From: Vibrio aestivus
Lineage (GTDB): Bacteria > Pseudomonadota > Gammaproteobacteria > Enterobacterales > Vibrionaceae
Assembly: GCA_003263845.1 (NCBI GenBank)
Contig: JYJN01000170.1
Span: 1 to 64,000, forward strand
Direction: 5' to 3'
Length of the DNA stretch: 64,000 nucleotides
Part shown: piece after piece, positions 1-8,528 of the stretch
How positions within the stretch are numbered: position 1 is the first letter of the stretch
Layout of the letters: each line of letters starts with the position of its first letter
The notes under the pieces: model-generated
What the model saw: the letters and a program-made list of their open reading frames with translations, nothing else
Database searches by the model: none
Told to the model about the DNA's origin: nothing
Translations under genes and position numbers: made by a program

Positions 1-14
1 AGGCTTTAAATATC

Positions 15-36
15 GTTACTTGAATATACAAGTAAC
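15..36. repeat. Perfect inverted repeat upstream of tRNA-Ser
   Basis: The arms GTTACTTG and CAAGTAAC are perfect 8-base complements around a 6-base AT spacer, about 40 bases before the tRNA. No T-run follows, so it is a weak terminator candidate. It could be an operator or the hairpin end of an upstream transcript lying outside the window. Confidence 0.35.
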
Positions 37-74
37 AACATCCTCAGTGCACTAATCTGACGATGACAATTTGT

Positions 75-165
75 GGAGAGATGGCTGAGTGGTTGAAAGC
101 ACCGGTCTTGAAAACCGGCATACGTTAATAGCGTATCTAGGGTTCAAATCCCTATCTCTCCGCCA
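75..165 (+). tRNA. tRNA-Ser (UGA anticodon)
   Basis: This is a class II tRNA of 91 bases including the encoded CCA. The acceptor stem GGAGAGA pairs with TCTCTCC. The anticodon stem CCGGT/ACCGG encloses the loop CTTGAAA, which places UGA at 109-111. A long variable arm (TACG..TTAATA..CGTA) is present, and the T-arm reads GGGTTCAAATCCC. The discriminator G at 162 is followed by CCA at 163-165. It reads UCN serine codons. Confidence 0.97.
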
Positions 166-172
166 CTATACA

Positions 173-210
173 GAAAGCCTGCAAAGAAATTTGCAGGCTT
201 TCTTCTTTTC
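173..210 (+). terminator. Terminator of tRNA-Ser
   Basis: A perfect 13-bp stem (GAAAGCCTGCAAA / TTTGCAGGCTTTC) with a GAAA loop is followed by a pyrimidine- and T-rich tail. It starts 8 bases after the tRNA CCA end. Confidence 0.9.
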
Positions 211-230
211 TGACGTTTAAGAAAGAAGAT

Positions 231-277
231 GGGATTCCATCAAATCCCTAGTCGGTCGCGACCCCGGCTCTCCACCA
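231..277 (+). other. tRNA 3'-end-like remnant
   Basis: The segment ends in CGGCTCTCCACCA, which resembles the TCTCTCCGCCA 3' end of the tRNA-Ser just upstream. It carries a GGTCGCGACC palindrome where a T-arm would lie. No acceptor 5' half, D-arm or anticodon arm can be found before it. It lies between two strong terminators, an arrangement that could arise from partial tRNA duplication or from an old integration at a tRNA 3' end. The tRNA origin is inferred from a short match only. Confidence 0.35.
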
Positions 278-282
278 CATTG

Positions 283-313
283 AAAAGCCCGCTGAGAAAT
301 CAGCGGGCTTTTT
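283..313 (+). terminator. Intrinsic terminator after tRNA-like remnant
   Basis: A 13-bp perfect stem (AAAAGCCCGCTGA / TCAGCGGGCTTTT) with a GAAA loop ends in a T-run. Because both flanks are A/T-rich it could also end the convergent minus-strand solute-binding gene. Confidence 0.85.
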
Positions 314-364
314 CATTTGCTGATTGTTCAATTGCAGTACCTAGCTTCTTAGTAGTATTGCTCC

Positions 365-1170
365 CTAGTAATACACCTCATACATCTTCATTGTTGCTCC
401 ACTCTCTTTCATAAGTAATAGTTGCTTTTGGAATTGATAGGCAGTGCTTGTTTTGTCTGCTTCGGTTGGGAAGTTTGTTGGGCTAATAGGCGTATGCGGA
501 GAGTAGTGAAGATTGTTTGTCTCAATGAAGTGCTTCGACTGCTAGAAAATGCTAAATAGAGCGGCTGTTCACCTCCACAGCAGTCCATATGAGCTTTGAT
601 ATCTTGTGAGTTATGAGTTTTTAAGTAATAAAGCAAGGTTGATCTAGGGTAGATGTAAAAGTCTCCTCGATCTTTTCTTAATAATTCAATGGCTTCTGGG
701 ATCGATAGTTCGGCTTTTGTGTAGTAGTTGACGTCTACACCAGAGGCGAAGTCCGGTGCCCCTAATGATTGTATTAGGGTGAGTCCTTTAAGTTGCTGCT
801 TATCTCGAACTTCTTCCATGGATTTTAGCGATATACCGACTTCACCACCAGGTAGGCCATTAAGGATGAAATGAACGTAATTGGCTCGTTCTGGGGTAAA
901 TACAAAGCCGGGATAGAAATCAATCTCCCCCTCTTTCAACATCTTTAATAGTCGCTTCTTAGGGCTTCTAACCACGGTGAGTTGGCAACCAATCTGCTTT
1001 GCGGCATGGCTGTAGAGATCGTAATAAAGGCCTTCGTTGCTGGGCGCTTTCGCGATGAGAGGCAAGCGCTCAGTTGTTCTATATCCCATCACGAGCTCGC
1101 AAGAAAAAGACTTGAATGCCAGTGAGCAGACGAGAATGAAACTTGCGAGCTTAAGTAGATTCCAGACCAT
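365..1170 (-). CDS. Orphan periplasmic solute-binding protein (SBP_bac_3-like), frameshifted
   Basis: This is a periplasmic binding protein of the family-3 extracellular solute-binding type, with an N-terminal signal peptide of about 24 residues ending in FKSFSC. Recognisable segments are MGYRTTERLPLI, GCQLTVVRSPKKRLLKML and GEIDFYPGF, and a conserved CC pair precedes GGEQPLYLAFS. The uninterrupted frame stops at 409. One missing base near 539-543 explains this: the other frame continues through HFIETNNLHYSPHTP to a TAG at 365, giving about 268 residues and restoring alignment with its paralogue at 42177-43078. No permease or ATPase gene is adjacent, so the ligand and partner are unknown. It may act as a sensor rather than a transporter subunit. 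Confidence 0.75.
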
Positions 1171-1386
1171 AGTGATAATACGACCGCCTTAAGTGATCAT
1201 TGTCTCAGAAGTGTAGACTATGGGCTGTCGATTACTTGTTGTTGTTTATCTAACTTTCCTTGCCATTCCTCCTTGTAAGCTGGTTTAACTGACTACATTA
1301 ATAAATCTTAATCTTTAAAAAACAGGCTCTTAATCCCTAATTGCTTACTCTTATCATCATAATTAAATACCGAAAGGGGATGAAAG

Positions 1387-2865
1387 GTGAACATACTAGG
1401 ATACTTACAAAAAATCGGTAAGGCGCTGATGGTGCCAATTGCCGTGCTGCCTGCAGGTGGTCTTATGCTCGGCTTGGGTTATGCCATCGACCCAGTTGGC
1501 TGGGGCGCGAATAGTGCGCTGGCGACTATATTGGTTTACGGTGGTAAAGGTATTATGGACAACCAAGCTTGGTTGTTCGCGGTTGGCGTGGCTTACGGTC
1601 TTGCTAAAGATAATAACGGTGCGGCAGCGCTGTCTGGCCTTTTAGGGTTGTTAATCGTCGAGATGATAGTGGGAAATATTGCGGTTATCTCTCAGATCAC
1701 AGGGGTACCTGTCGATCAGATGAGTAATTCGCAGCACATCGCCTCCAGTGCCGCGGTGAGTGCGTTTACCGGCATTATGATGGGTATTGTGGCAGCCACA
1801 CTTTATAATCGATTCCACACTATAAAGCTGCCAGCCGTTCTTGGTTTCTTTGGTGGTCGTCGATTTATTCCTATTGTCACCTCCTTATCTGCCATTCTCA
1901 TCAGTTTAGTCATGGTTTATGTGTGGCCAGCGGTCTACGGTTCACTGGTTAACTTTGGGATCGCAATCTCAGAGCTAGGTGCAACGGGTGCAGGCCTATA
2001 TGGTTTCTTCAACCGATTATTGATTCCAGTGGGTCTTCACCACGCTCTAAACCAAGTATTCATCTTTGATTTGGTGGGTATTAACGACATTTCTAAGTTC
2101 TGGTCAGGCACTGGCGAGCTTGGGGTTACAGGTATTTACCAGGGGGGTTTCTTCCCTGTGATGGGTTATGGTTTGCCTGCTGCATGTTTGGCGATGTACC
2201 ACTGTGCAAAACCTGAGAATAAGAAAAAGGTTGGCGGTATTTTAGGTGCGTCTGCTTTTACTGCGATTCTAACAGGTGTGACAGAGCCGATTGAGTTTGC
2301 CTTTATGTTTGTTGCGCCAGTACTTTACGTGATTCATGCTCTGTTGACGGCTGCATCCATGTATATTGCCGCTAGCATGCAGTGGATCGCGGGCTTTACC
2401 TTTAGTGGTGGTCTTATCGACTTCGTTCTGTCGTTTAACCTGCCACTCGCGATGAAGCCATATATGTTGATCGTACAAGGCTTGTGCTTCTCAGCTATCT
2501 ACTACACAGTTTTCCGTTTTGCGATCATCAAGTTCGATCTAAAAACGCCAGGCCGTGAAGAGATTGACGTGAGCGAAACTGCAGAAGTATCAAGCAGTGA
2601 AAAAGCGGCTCAATATCTAAAAGCTCTGGGTGGTCATGCTAACCTTGTTTCCATCGACTCTTGTATTACTCGCCTTCGTTTAACCATGAAGGATGTGAAT
2701 GCAGCAGATGAAGCTACATTGAAAGCTATCGGTGCAATGGGTGTAGTCAAGATGGGGGAGAGCAACCTTCAGGTCATCATCGGCACAGAAGCAGAAGAGA
2801 TTGCGCACGCAATGAAAGCGATACCGGAGTCGCAAGACCTATCGCAAGTTGCTGTACCAAGCTAA
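1387..2865 (+). CDS. nagE: PTS EIICB transporter, NagE/glucose family
   Basis: This inner-membrane phosphotransferase permease takes up and phosphorylates a sugar, probably N-acetylglucosamine or glucose. The EIIC domain spans about residues 1-385, with multiple hydrophobic segments and the signatures NRLLIPVGLHHALN and ILTGVTEPIEF. The EIIB domain (about 410-480) carries the phosphorylatable Cys426 in SCITRLRL. The 492-residue protein has no fused EIIA domain, so an EIIA such as Crr must be supplied in trans. It starts at GTG 1387, 7 bases after a GGGGA ribosome site. It stands alone, with a strong terminator behind it. The sequence follows E. coli NagE closely from the MNILG start to the LKTPGREE linker, but the exact sugar is inferred. 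Confidence 0.85.
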   Translation: MNILGYLQKIGKALMVPIAVLPAGGLMLGLGYAIDPVGWGANSALATILVYGGKGIMDNQAWLFAVGVAYGLAKDNNGAAALSGLLGLLIVEMIVGNIAVISQITGVPVDQMSNSQHIASSAAVSAFTGIMMGIVAATLYNRFHTIKLPAVLGFFGGRRFIPIVTSLSAILISLVMVYVWPAVYGSLVNFGIAISELGATGAGLYGFFNRLLIPVGLHHALNQVFIFDLVGINDISKFWSGTGELGVTGIYQGGFFPVMGYGLPAACLAMYHCAKPENKKKVGGILGASAFTAILTGVTEPIEFAFMFVAPVLYVIHALLTAASMYIAASMQWIAGFTFSGGLIDFVLSFNLPLAMKPYMLIVQGLCFSAIYYTVFRFAIIKFDLKTPGREEIDVSETAEVSSSEKAAQYLKALGGHANLVSIDSCITRLRLTMKDVNAADEATLKAIGAMGVVKMGESNLQVIIGTEAEEIAHAMKAIPESQDLSQVAVPS

Positions 2866-2885
2866 ATCGAGCTGTGTAAAAAGAC

Positions 2886-2919
2886 AAAGGAGGCTGAACT
2901 GAGTTCGGCCTCCTTTTTT
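2886..2919 (+). terminator. Terminator of the PTS gene
   Basis: The stem AAGGAGGC / GCCTCCTT, with an inner GAAC/GTTC extension, is followed by TTTTTT. It lies 21 bases after the nagE-like stop and may also serve the convergent histidine kinase gene. Confidence 0.9.
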
Positions 2920-2934
2920 ATTGTCTGTAACTTA

Positions 2935-4236
2935 TCAAGAGCCCTTAGTCTGGCGAAAAATAGATGCGAGCACGAAGCCAGGGTGATTATCTCTAAAGAT
3001 GAGTTTTGCACCATGACGGCTGATGACGGCATCGACAAGAGATAGTCCTAAACCATCGCCTCGTTCGGTACGGCTTTGGTCTGCTCTGTACATGGGTTTG
3101 CAAACGTTGGACTTATCTTCATCTGAGATACCAATTCCGCTATCGGTGACCACCACACCGAAGTGATCAATGATGATTTGAATCTCGCCCCCAATAGGGG
3201 TGTATTTCACCGCGTTTTCTATCAAGTTGAAGATGGCACGAAACAGCAGTGAACGGTCACCTTCAACCTGACATGGGTGGTCTTGTTGGATGGTCAGTTT
3301 CTGCTGCTTCTGCTCGGCAATTGGGGCGATAAACTCCATCGCATCTTGAGCGATATGGCTTAGATTGACCTGCTCAACTTTTAGGTCGGTTTGTTTACTG
3401 TTGAGGCGCGCAATCTCGAGCATGCTGTTGAACAGCGTAAGCAAAAGCTCGAGTTCATCGTGGCATGCAGAAACTTGTTCTTGCTGTTCTTCATTCAGGG
3501 TTTGTTTAGCGAGTATGTCTTCCAACCTAAGTTTGAGCCGTGCAATTGGGGTGCGCATATCATGGGCAAGTCCAGTGGTGAGTGACTTCAATGCAGTCTC
3601 ATTCTGGCTAATTTGCTGAATCATGTAGTTGAGATGAATTGCCAGAATATCGAACTCATCATCGCGTTGAGATACGGAAATTCGCACATCTCGCTCGCCA
3701 CATAGCACGCGATTCATTGCTTTGTTCACACGCTCTAGACGCTTCAAGATCAATACCGTGAAGAATAGAGCCGCTGCGAGCATGATTGCCACAGGTAAAA
3801 TAATGCCAGAGAACATAATTGGGATAAGGCGCTGTTTGTGCTCTTTAAGCGCCTGCTCGTTGAACTCAACTTCAAGGCTAAATCTGTCGTTGATGACCAC
3901 ATTTGTCGTGTTGGTTGGCAGTGAGCTAACCGGATAATACTGGCTGTAGTAAACCGGATCGTTATGTTCGACCAAGCGATAATAAAATGGGTTAGAGACG
4001 GCTTGCTTGGTACGCAGCAATTTTTGCACCTCTTCCATGCTTTGCTGAGCAACAAAACTGAACTCAGAAATCTCATCATTAAGCTGGCGGGTTAATTGCT
4101 GGCGGTGGAACAGTTCAGAGTCTCGATAGACTTGGTTAATGGCAATGATGTTGGCCGTCGTGACGAGGATGAACAATGCGATAAGAACGCGAAAAACGGA
4201 TGAGCGAGTCAGTACATAATCATCGACGAAGGACAT
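2935..4236 (-). CDS. Sensor histidine kinase of OmpR-type two-component system
   Basis: The protein has 433 residues. Transmembrane segments lie at about 13-33 and 137-163, enclosing a periplasmic sensor of about 100 residues, and are followed by a HAMP linker. The dimerisation domain carries the phospho-acceptor His225 in GLAHDMRTP. The ATPase domain has the N-box NLIENAVKYTP, the G1 box DSGIGIS and the G2 box GDGLGLSLV. Its start overlaps the regulator gene by 17 bases, so the two are translationally coupled. The stimulus cannot be read from the sequence. The neighbouring PTS gene and flagellar genes are possible but unproven targets. Confidence 0.9.
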   Translation of the reverse strand: MSFVDDYVLTRSSVFRVLIALFILVTTANIIAINQVYRDSELFHRQQLTRQLNDEISEFSFVAQQSMEEVQKLLRTKQAVSNPFYYRLVEHNDPVYYSQYYPVSSLPTNTTNVVINDRFSLEVEFNEQALKEHKQRLIPIMFSGIILPVAIMLAAALFFTVLILKRLERVNKAMNRVLCGERDVRISVSQRDDEFDILAIHLNYMIQQISQNETALKSLTTGLAHDMRTPIARLKLRLEDILAKQTLNEEQQEQVSACHDELELLLTLFNSMLEIARLNSKQTDLKVEQVNLSHIAQDAMEFIAPIAEQKQQKLTIQQDHPCQVEGDRSLLFRAIFNLIENAVKYTPIGGEIQIIIDHFGVVVTDSGIGISDEDKSNVCKPMYRADQSRTERGDGLGLSLVDAVISRHGAKLIFRDNHPGFVLASIFRQTKGS

Positions 4237-4894
4237 AACCCGCTCCCCGCACGGTATGAAGAATATCGCAGCATCCTGCTTCTTCGAGCTTGCGCCTCAG
4301 GTTGGCGATATGTACGTCGATCACGTTAGTTTTGGGGTCGAAGTGGTAGCTCCAAATACTCTCGAAAAGACGCATTCTCGACACCACTTGTTCACTGTGT
4401 TCAATGAAGTACTGAATGAGCTGGAATTCTTTTGGTTGAAGGTTTAACTCCTGACGGTTGCAAATCACGCGATGAGCTCGCAAATCTACCTCTAAGCAGT
4501 CATAGCCCAGGCTGTTATTTTGGGGCGCTTGTCGTTGGGAGCGTCTAATGATGATGTCTACGCGGGCGAGCAGTTCTGCCAGAGCAAACGGCTTTATTAG
4601 GTAGTCATCACTGCCGGCTTGCAAGCCATCGATCCGGTCTTCTACAGTGTCCATGGCGCTGAGTATTAATACTGGCAGATCTTCATGGGTGGCTTTGATC
4701 GCCGAAAGCACCTTCATGCCATCAAGGTACGGCAGCATTCTATCTAAAATAATGAGTTGATACTCACTGCTTATTGCCATCATTAATCCGTTTCGGCCAT
4801 CTTCCGCTTGGTCTACCGTATAACCATGTTCCTCAAGCCCTTTAGCAACAAAATCGCGTGTGGTTTGGTCGTCTTCAATGATGAGTATTTTCAC
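4220..4894 (-). CDS. OmpR/PhoB-family response regulator
   Basis: The protein has 224 residues. The receiver domain (about 1-115) has the acidic pair at 8-9, the phospho-acceptor Asp51 in IILDRMLP and the conserved Lys in LIKPFALAEL. The winged-helix DNA-binding domain (about 130-222) includes LQPKEFQLIQYFIEH and VDVHIANLRRKLE. It is the first gene of the pair with the overlapping histidine kinase. A palindromic repeat element lies just upstream of its start. I do not recognise a specific named system. Confidence 0.92.
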   Translation of the reverse strand: MKILIIEDDQTTRDFVAKGLEEHGYTVDQAEDGRNGLMMAISSEYQLIILDRMLPYLDGMKVLSAIKATHEDLPVLILSAMDTVEDRIDGLQAGSDDYLIKPFALAELLARVDIIIRRSQRQAPQNNSLGYDCLEVDLRAHRVICNRQELNLQPKEFQLIQYFIEHSEQVVSRMRLFESIWSYHFDPKTNVIDVHIANLRRKLEEAGCCDILHTVRGAGYVLRR

Positions 4895-4916
4895 AAGTAT
4901 CTCCTATTAATTCATG

Positions 4917-4965
4917 CCCAAGTCGCTTTAAGATTCGTGAATCCTGCATTTTGAAGTCACTTGGG
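4917..4965. repeat. Imperfect palindromic element with CCCAAGT/ACTTGGG ends
   Basis: The left arm CCCAAGTCGCTTTAAG pairs imperfectly with the right arm TTGAAGTCACTTGGG around CCTGCATT. The ACTTGGGTATA end occurs again near 56955-56966 as an isolated half. This fits a small dispersed vibrio repeat of REP or MITE type. It lies within the leader region of the response regulator gene. Confidence 0.5.
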
Positions 4966-5179
4966 TATAGGCACATTCTATCGAAAAAATAGGTCAAGGA
5001 GGGGGAAGGAGGGATGGCTCGCGTGACTAATGCGAGCCAATACGACTTAGGGGAACTAAATCGCAAAAGAGATACAGCTATCTCTTTGTTTTTACTATGC
5101 CTTGGTGTAAATAAGTCTTCGGTTTTGAAAACATTAAGAATAGTTAATCTAGGCGTTTTTCGGTGTTTCTAACGGTAAT

Positions 5180-5200
5180 AGCCACTGTATGACAGTGGCT
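5180..5200. terminator. Hairpin downstream of flhA
   Basis: AGCCACTGT and ACAGTGGCT form a perfect 9-bp stem with a 3-base loop, 27 bases past the flhA stop. The following T-content on the minus strand is modest, so terminator function is inferred. The rest of the 4895-5226 gap holds only the palindromic element and no reading frame of note. Confidence 0.5.
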
Positions 5201-5226
5201 AGCGTTCCGTTTAGTTGGCTATATTA

Positions 5227-7329
5227 TCAGGGCTCGTTAGCTAAATGACCGAGTACATTGATGTTTTTGTCTTCTGGTATCTCGTTATAGGAAAGCACGA
5301 CCAAACCTTTAGCAAAGGTACGTGCGTAACGAGACAGTAAAGGCCTTAGTTGAGGCGCGACCAACAGCACTGGTTTGAAGCCATTTTGCTTAAGCTGCTC
5401 GCGGATATTAGGCATGTTTTGCTGAAGTTGAGCCAAAAGATTTGGTTCAACTGGAAAGCTGTCGAGCGCTACAGAACCGGCTTGTTGCGCTTTGTTGAGC
5501 GCCGTCATCAGCATCTTTTCTAAGCCATCATTTAACGTGAAGATGTTGAAATCATCACTTGAGCCAATTAGGCCGTTAGTTAGCGTGCGTTTTAAGCCGC
5601 AGCGAATATCGGATGCAATTAAGATCGCATCTTTGGTGATTTCACTGCTTTCCAGCATGATGGAAGCGATGTTTAAGGTGTCCTTGATTGGCACTTGATC
5701 AACCAACAACTGGCGATACACTCGCATCTGCTGTTGATGCGTTAGTTGAGTTGAGAGGCTTTCTGCCAATTTTGGCGAGTGCTGAGCAAGTCGCTCCATT
5801 ACGCGTTCGACATCATCATGATTAAATAATTCGGCAGTGTGTTCTTTGATGATTTTGCTTAAATGTGTGGCAACGACAGTCGCGCAGTCCACAACGGAGT
5901 AACCTAAGTTGAGCGCTTGTGGTTTGTTGTTAGGTTCAATCCATACCGCATCCATTTGATAAGCCGGATCTTTCGCTAATACGCCATCTAGCTGGCCATA
6001 TACTTCACCCACCGCCAATGCCATCAACCGTTCTGGGTCGATTTCTCCTTTCGCCATCACCTCGCCATATAAAGAGATGGTGTACTGAGTCGGTTTAAGT
6101 TTGAGATTGTCACGAATGGCGATTTCTGGAATCAAGAAACCGGCTTGTTCTGTGATGGTTTTTCTCACCCCGCGAACGCGAAGTGCTAAAGGTTCACCTT
6201 GATTTTTATCCACTAGATTGACAAGACGATAGCCCAGTTCTAACGAGAGTGGATGAACGTGAGGTACATCGCTCCAACTCAGTGTGGGTGAGTCATCTTG
6301 TGCCACGGCCTCTGCTATGGCTTCAGCTTGTTCTAGCGGTTCTGGATTGTGTTGTTTGCGCCCTTGATGCCACGCAGCGTAGGCCAAAATAGCAGCGAAG
6401 CTGAAGAAGGCTAAGTGAGGCATGCCCGGTACGATACCGATGATCAGCATTATGCCTGATGCGGTTGCTAGAGTAACAGGCGATGCTAGCATCTGTTTCT
6501 GTACGTCGTCAGACAACTCACCAGAATCGCTAACGCGGGTGACAATGATCGCAGCAGCGACAGCCAGTAGCAGTGATGGGATTTGAGCGACAAGACCATC
6601 ACCAATGGTTAGCAGAGCAAAGCGTTGGAAGGCTTCGGAAGCACTTAGGTCGTGCTGAACCATACCAATGGTAACACCGCCAAGGATGTTGATGATGAGG
6701 ATAAGCATGGCGGCAATAGCGTCACCACGCACGAACTTAGATGCACCGTCCATCGAACCATAAAAGTCCGCTTCGCGAGCAATCTCTTTGCGCCGTTCTT
6801 TAGCTTGGTTTTGGTCGATTATGCCTGCATTGAGGTCTGCATCGATCGCCATCTGTTTGCCCGGTAGCGAATCTAGGGTAAAGCGCGCAGAGACTTCTGA
6901 AATGCGTTCACCACCTTTGGTGATAACCACGAAGTTTATGATCATCAAGATGATGAACACCACTATACCGACGAAGTAGTTGCCACCAATCACCACGTTA
7001 CCAAAGGCTTGAATTACCTTACCAGCGGAGTCGCCCCCTTGATGCCCTTCGAGTAGAACGATACGAGTCGACGCGACGTTCAAAGTTAGGCGCATGAGGG
7101 TGGCGATCAAAAGAATCGTTGGGAAAACACTGAACTCGAGTGGGCGTTTACTTGATACTGCAACTAAAAGCACGATCACCGACAGCACAATGTTGAAGAT
7201 GAACAGGGCATCGAGCAATACAGGTGGCAGTGGCAAAATCATCATCGCTAGCACGGTTAGCAACAGGATGGGGATGCCAAAGTAGCTATTTTTTATCGCG
7301 GGGAAAAGTAGATTCAATTTTTCTTTCAT
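5227..7329 (-). CDS. flhA: Lateral flagellar export gate protein FlhA
   Basis: FlhA is the large inner-membrane component of the flagellar type III export gate. The 700-residue length matches the family. About eight membrane segments fill residues 1-330. The FHIPEP-type cytoplasmic loop is seen as FTLDSLPGKQMAIDADLNAG and ADFYGSMDGASKFVRGDAIA (about 150-210). A soluble export-substrate docking domain (about 350-700) follows. It is the last gene of the minus-strand fliM-to-flhA set and lies 114 bases after flhB. Placement in the lateral rather than the polar system follows from the neighbouring lafK and lafA genes. Confidence 0.95.
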   Translation of the reverse strand: MKEKLNLLFPAIKNSYFGIPILLLTVLAMMILPLPPVLLDALFIFNIVLSVIVLLVAVSSKRPLEFSVFPTILLIATLMRLTLNVASTRIVLLEGHQGGDSAGKVIQAFGNVVIGGNYFVGIVVFIILMIINFVVITKGGERISEVSARFTLDSLPGKQMAIDADLNAGIIDQNQAKERRKEIAREADFYGSMDGASKFVRGDAIAAMLILIINILGGVTIGMVQHDLSASEAFQRFALLTIGDGLVAQIPSLLLAVAAAIIVTRVSDSGELSDDVQKQMLASPVTLATASGIMLIIGIVPGMPHLAFFSFAAILAYAAWHQGRKQHNPEPLEQAEAIAEAVAQDDSPTLSWSDVPHVHPLSLELGYRLVNLVDKNQGEPLALRVRGVRKTITEQAGFLIPEIAIRDNLKLKPTQYTISLYGEVMAKGEIDPERLMALAVGEVYGQLDGVLAKDPAYQMDAVWIEPNNKPQALNLGYSVVDCATVVATHLSKIIKEHTAELFNHDDVERVMERLAQHSPKLAESLSTQLTHQQQMRVYRQLLVDQVPIKDTLNIASIMLESSEITKDAILIASDIRCGLKRTLTNGLIGSSDDFNIFTLNDGLEKMLMTALNKAQQAGSVALDSFPVEPNLLAQLQQNMPNIREQLKQNGFKPVLLVAPQLRPLLSRYARTFAKGLVVLSYNEIPEDKNINVLGHLANEP

Positions 7330-7443
7330 AATGGCATTAACTCGCTTTAGCGATGTAGAAAATCTGAGTGTGAATAACGAAAAACTTGGGCTTAGTCATG
7401 ACGAAGCGCCTGTGGGATCACCAGTGGTGGCAATGGAGTCGGC

Positions 7444-8526
7444 TTAACTCGGCGATCCCTTTTTGTACTCTTTGAGCTGCATGACGTAAGTGAGAACATG
7501 AGCGATGGCAACGAACAGCGGGCCTGGCACTTCTTGGTCGACGCGAGTATTAAAGAAGACTGCTCGAGTCAGTGGAGGTAGATTAAGAATTTCAATGTCA
7601 TTTTGGCGTGCGATGGTTTGAATTCGCAATGCCATTTCATCTTCACCTTTAGCCACCACAAACGGCGCACCTGCTTGAGACAAGTCATACTTAATTGCTA
7701 CCGCATAGTGAGTAGGGTTAGTGATCACCACATCCGCTGTCGGCACAGCGTTATCGATTCGGCGACGAGACATCTGTTGCTGGAGCTGTTTGATTTTCTG
7801 TTTGATTTCCGGACGACCTTCGGTGTTCTTGTGTTCTTCTTTCACCTCTTGCTTGGTCATTTTGAGCTGCTTGGTATGATTCCATAGCTGATACGGCATA
7901 TCGATAAGGCCAATCAACAGCACGACAAATCCAAAGCAGATCAGCGCTTTAATGATATGACTCAGGGTAACACTGACCCCTTGTTCTAGTGGTGCTCGTT
8001 GAGCAGCAATAAGATTGAGTAGGTTGCTACTTAGTAGCCAATAGAGCACGCCACCAATCAGAAGCACCTTAAGTATCGACTTGACCAGTTCGAGCAATGA
8101 CTTCAGGGAGAACAGTCGCTTTAAGCCTTCTATTGGACTGATTTTACTCAGCTTTGGTTTAATTAACTTGAGTGACATCACCCAGCCACCGGGTATTAAA
8201 GAGCTGAAAATCGTCACTAGAATCAGCACGATCGCCATTGGCACAAATAGTCCACTAAGTAGCCTGACACTTTCGGCCAATTTGCGCGTCATGACGTCCG
8301 GTTCGCGCAGCTCTGCGTGAGAAAGCTGAAAGTTAATGTTGAACAGCTTGACTGCTTGTTCACCGAGAAAGTGCCCATAAGCCCAAAGAAATAGGGCGAT
8401 AGCAATAAACAGCACGCCCACAACAAACTCTTTGGAGCGCGCAGCTTGGCCTTCTTGTTTGGCCTTTTTTAGTTTCTGATGACTAGGTTTTTCGCTTTTG
8501 TCCTGACTGGATTGGTTTTCTGCCAC
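7444..8526 (-). CDS. flhB: Lateral flagellar export switch protein FlhB
   Basis: FlhB switches export specificity from rod-hook to filament substrates. The 360-residue protein has an N-terminal transmembrane half (about 30-215) and a cytoplasmic domain with the self-cleavage motif NPTH at 270-273. The basic start SEKPSHQKLKKAKQEGQ is typical of the family. It begins only 3 bases from the fliR stop, so the two are probably cotranslated. All expected landmarks are present. Confidence 0.96.
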   Translation of the reverse strand: MAENQSSQDKSEKPSHQKLKKAKQEGQAARSKEFVVGVLFIAIALFLWAYGHFLGEQAVKLFNINFQLSHAELREPDVMTRKLAESVRLLSGLFVPMAIVLILVTIFSSLIPGGWVMSLKLIKPKLSKISPIEGLKRLFSLKSLLELVKSILKVLLIGGVLYWLLSSNLLNLIAAQRAPLEQGVSVTLSHIIKALICFGFVVLLIGLIDMPYQLWNHTKQLKMTKQEVKEEHKNTEGRPEIKQKIKQLQQQMSRRRIDNAVPTADVVITNPTHYAVAIKYDLSQAGAPFVVAKGEDEMALRIQTIARQNDIEILNLPPLTRAVFFNTRVDQEVPGPLFVAIAHVLTYVMQLKEYKKGSPS

Positions 8527-8528
8527 GA

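Noticed and set aside
3365..3619. Plus-strand frames opposite the histidine kinase
   Set aside because: The composition is low-complexity Ser/Leu from reverse reading of a helix-rich protein. There is no credible start.
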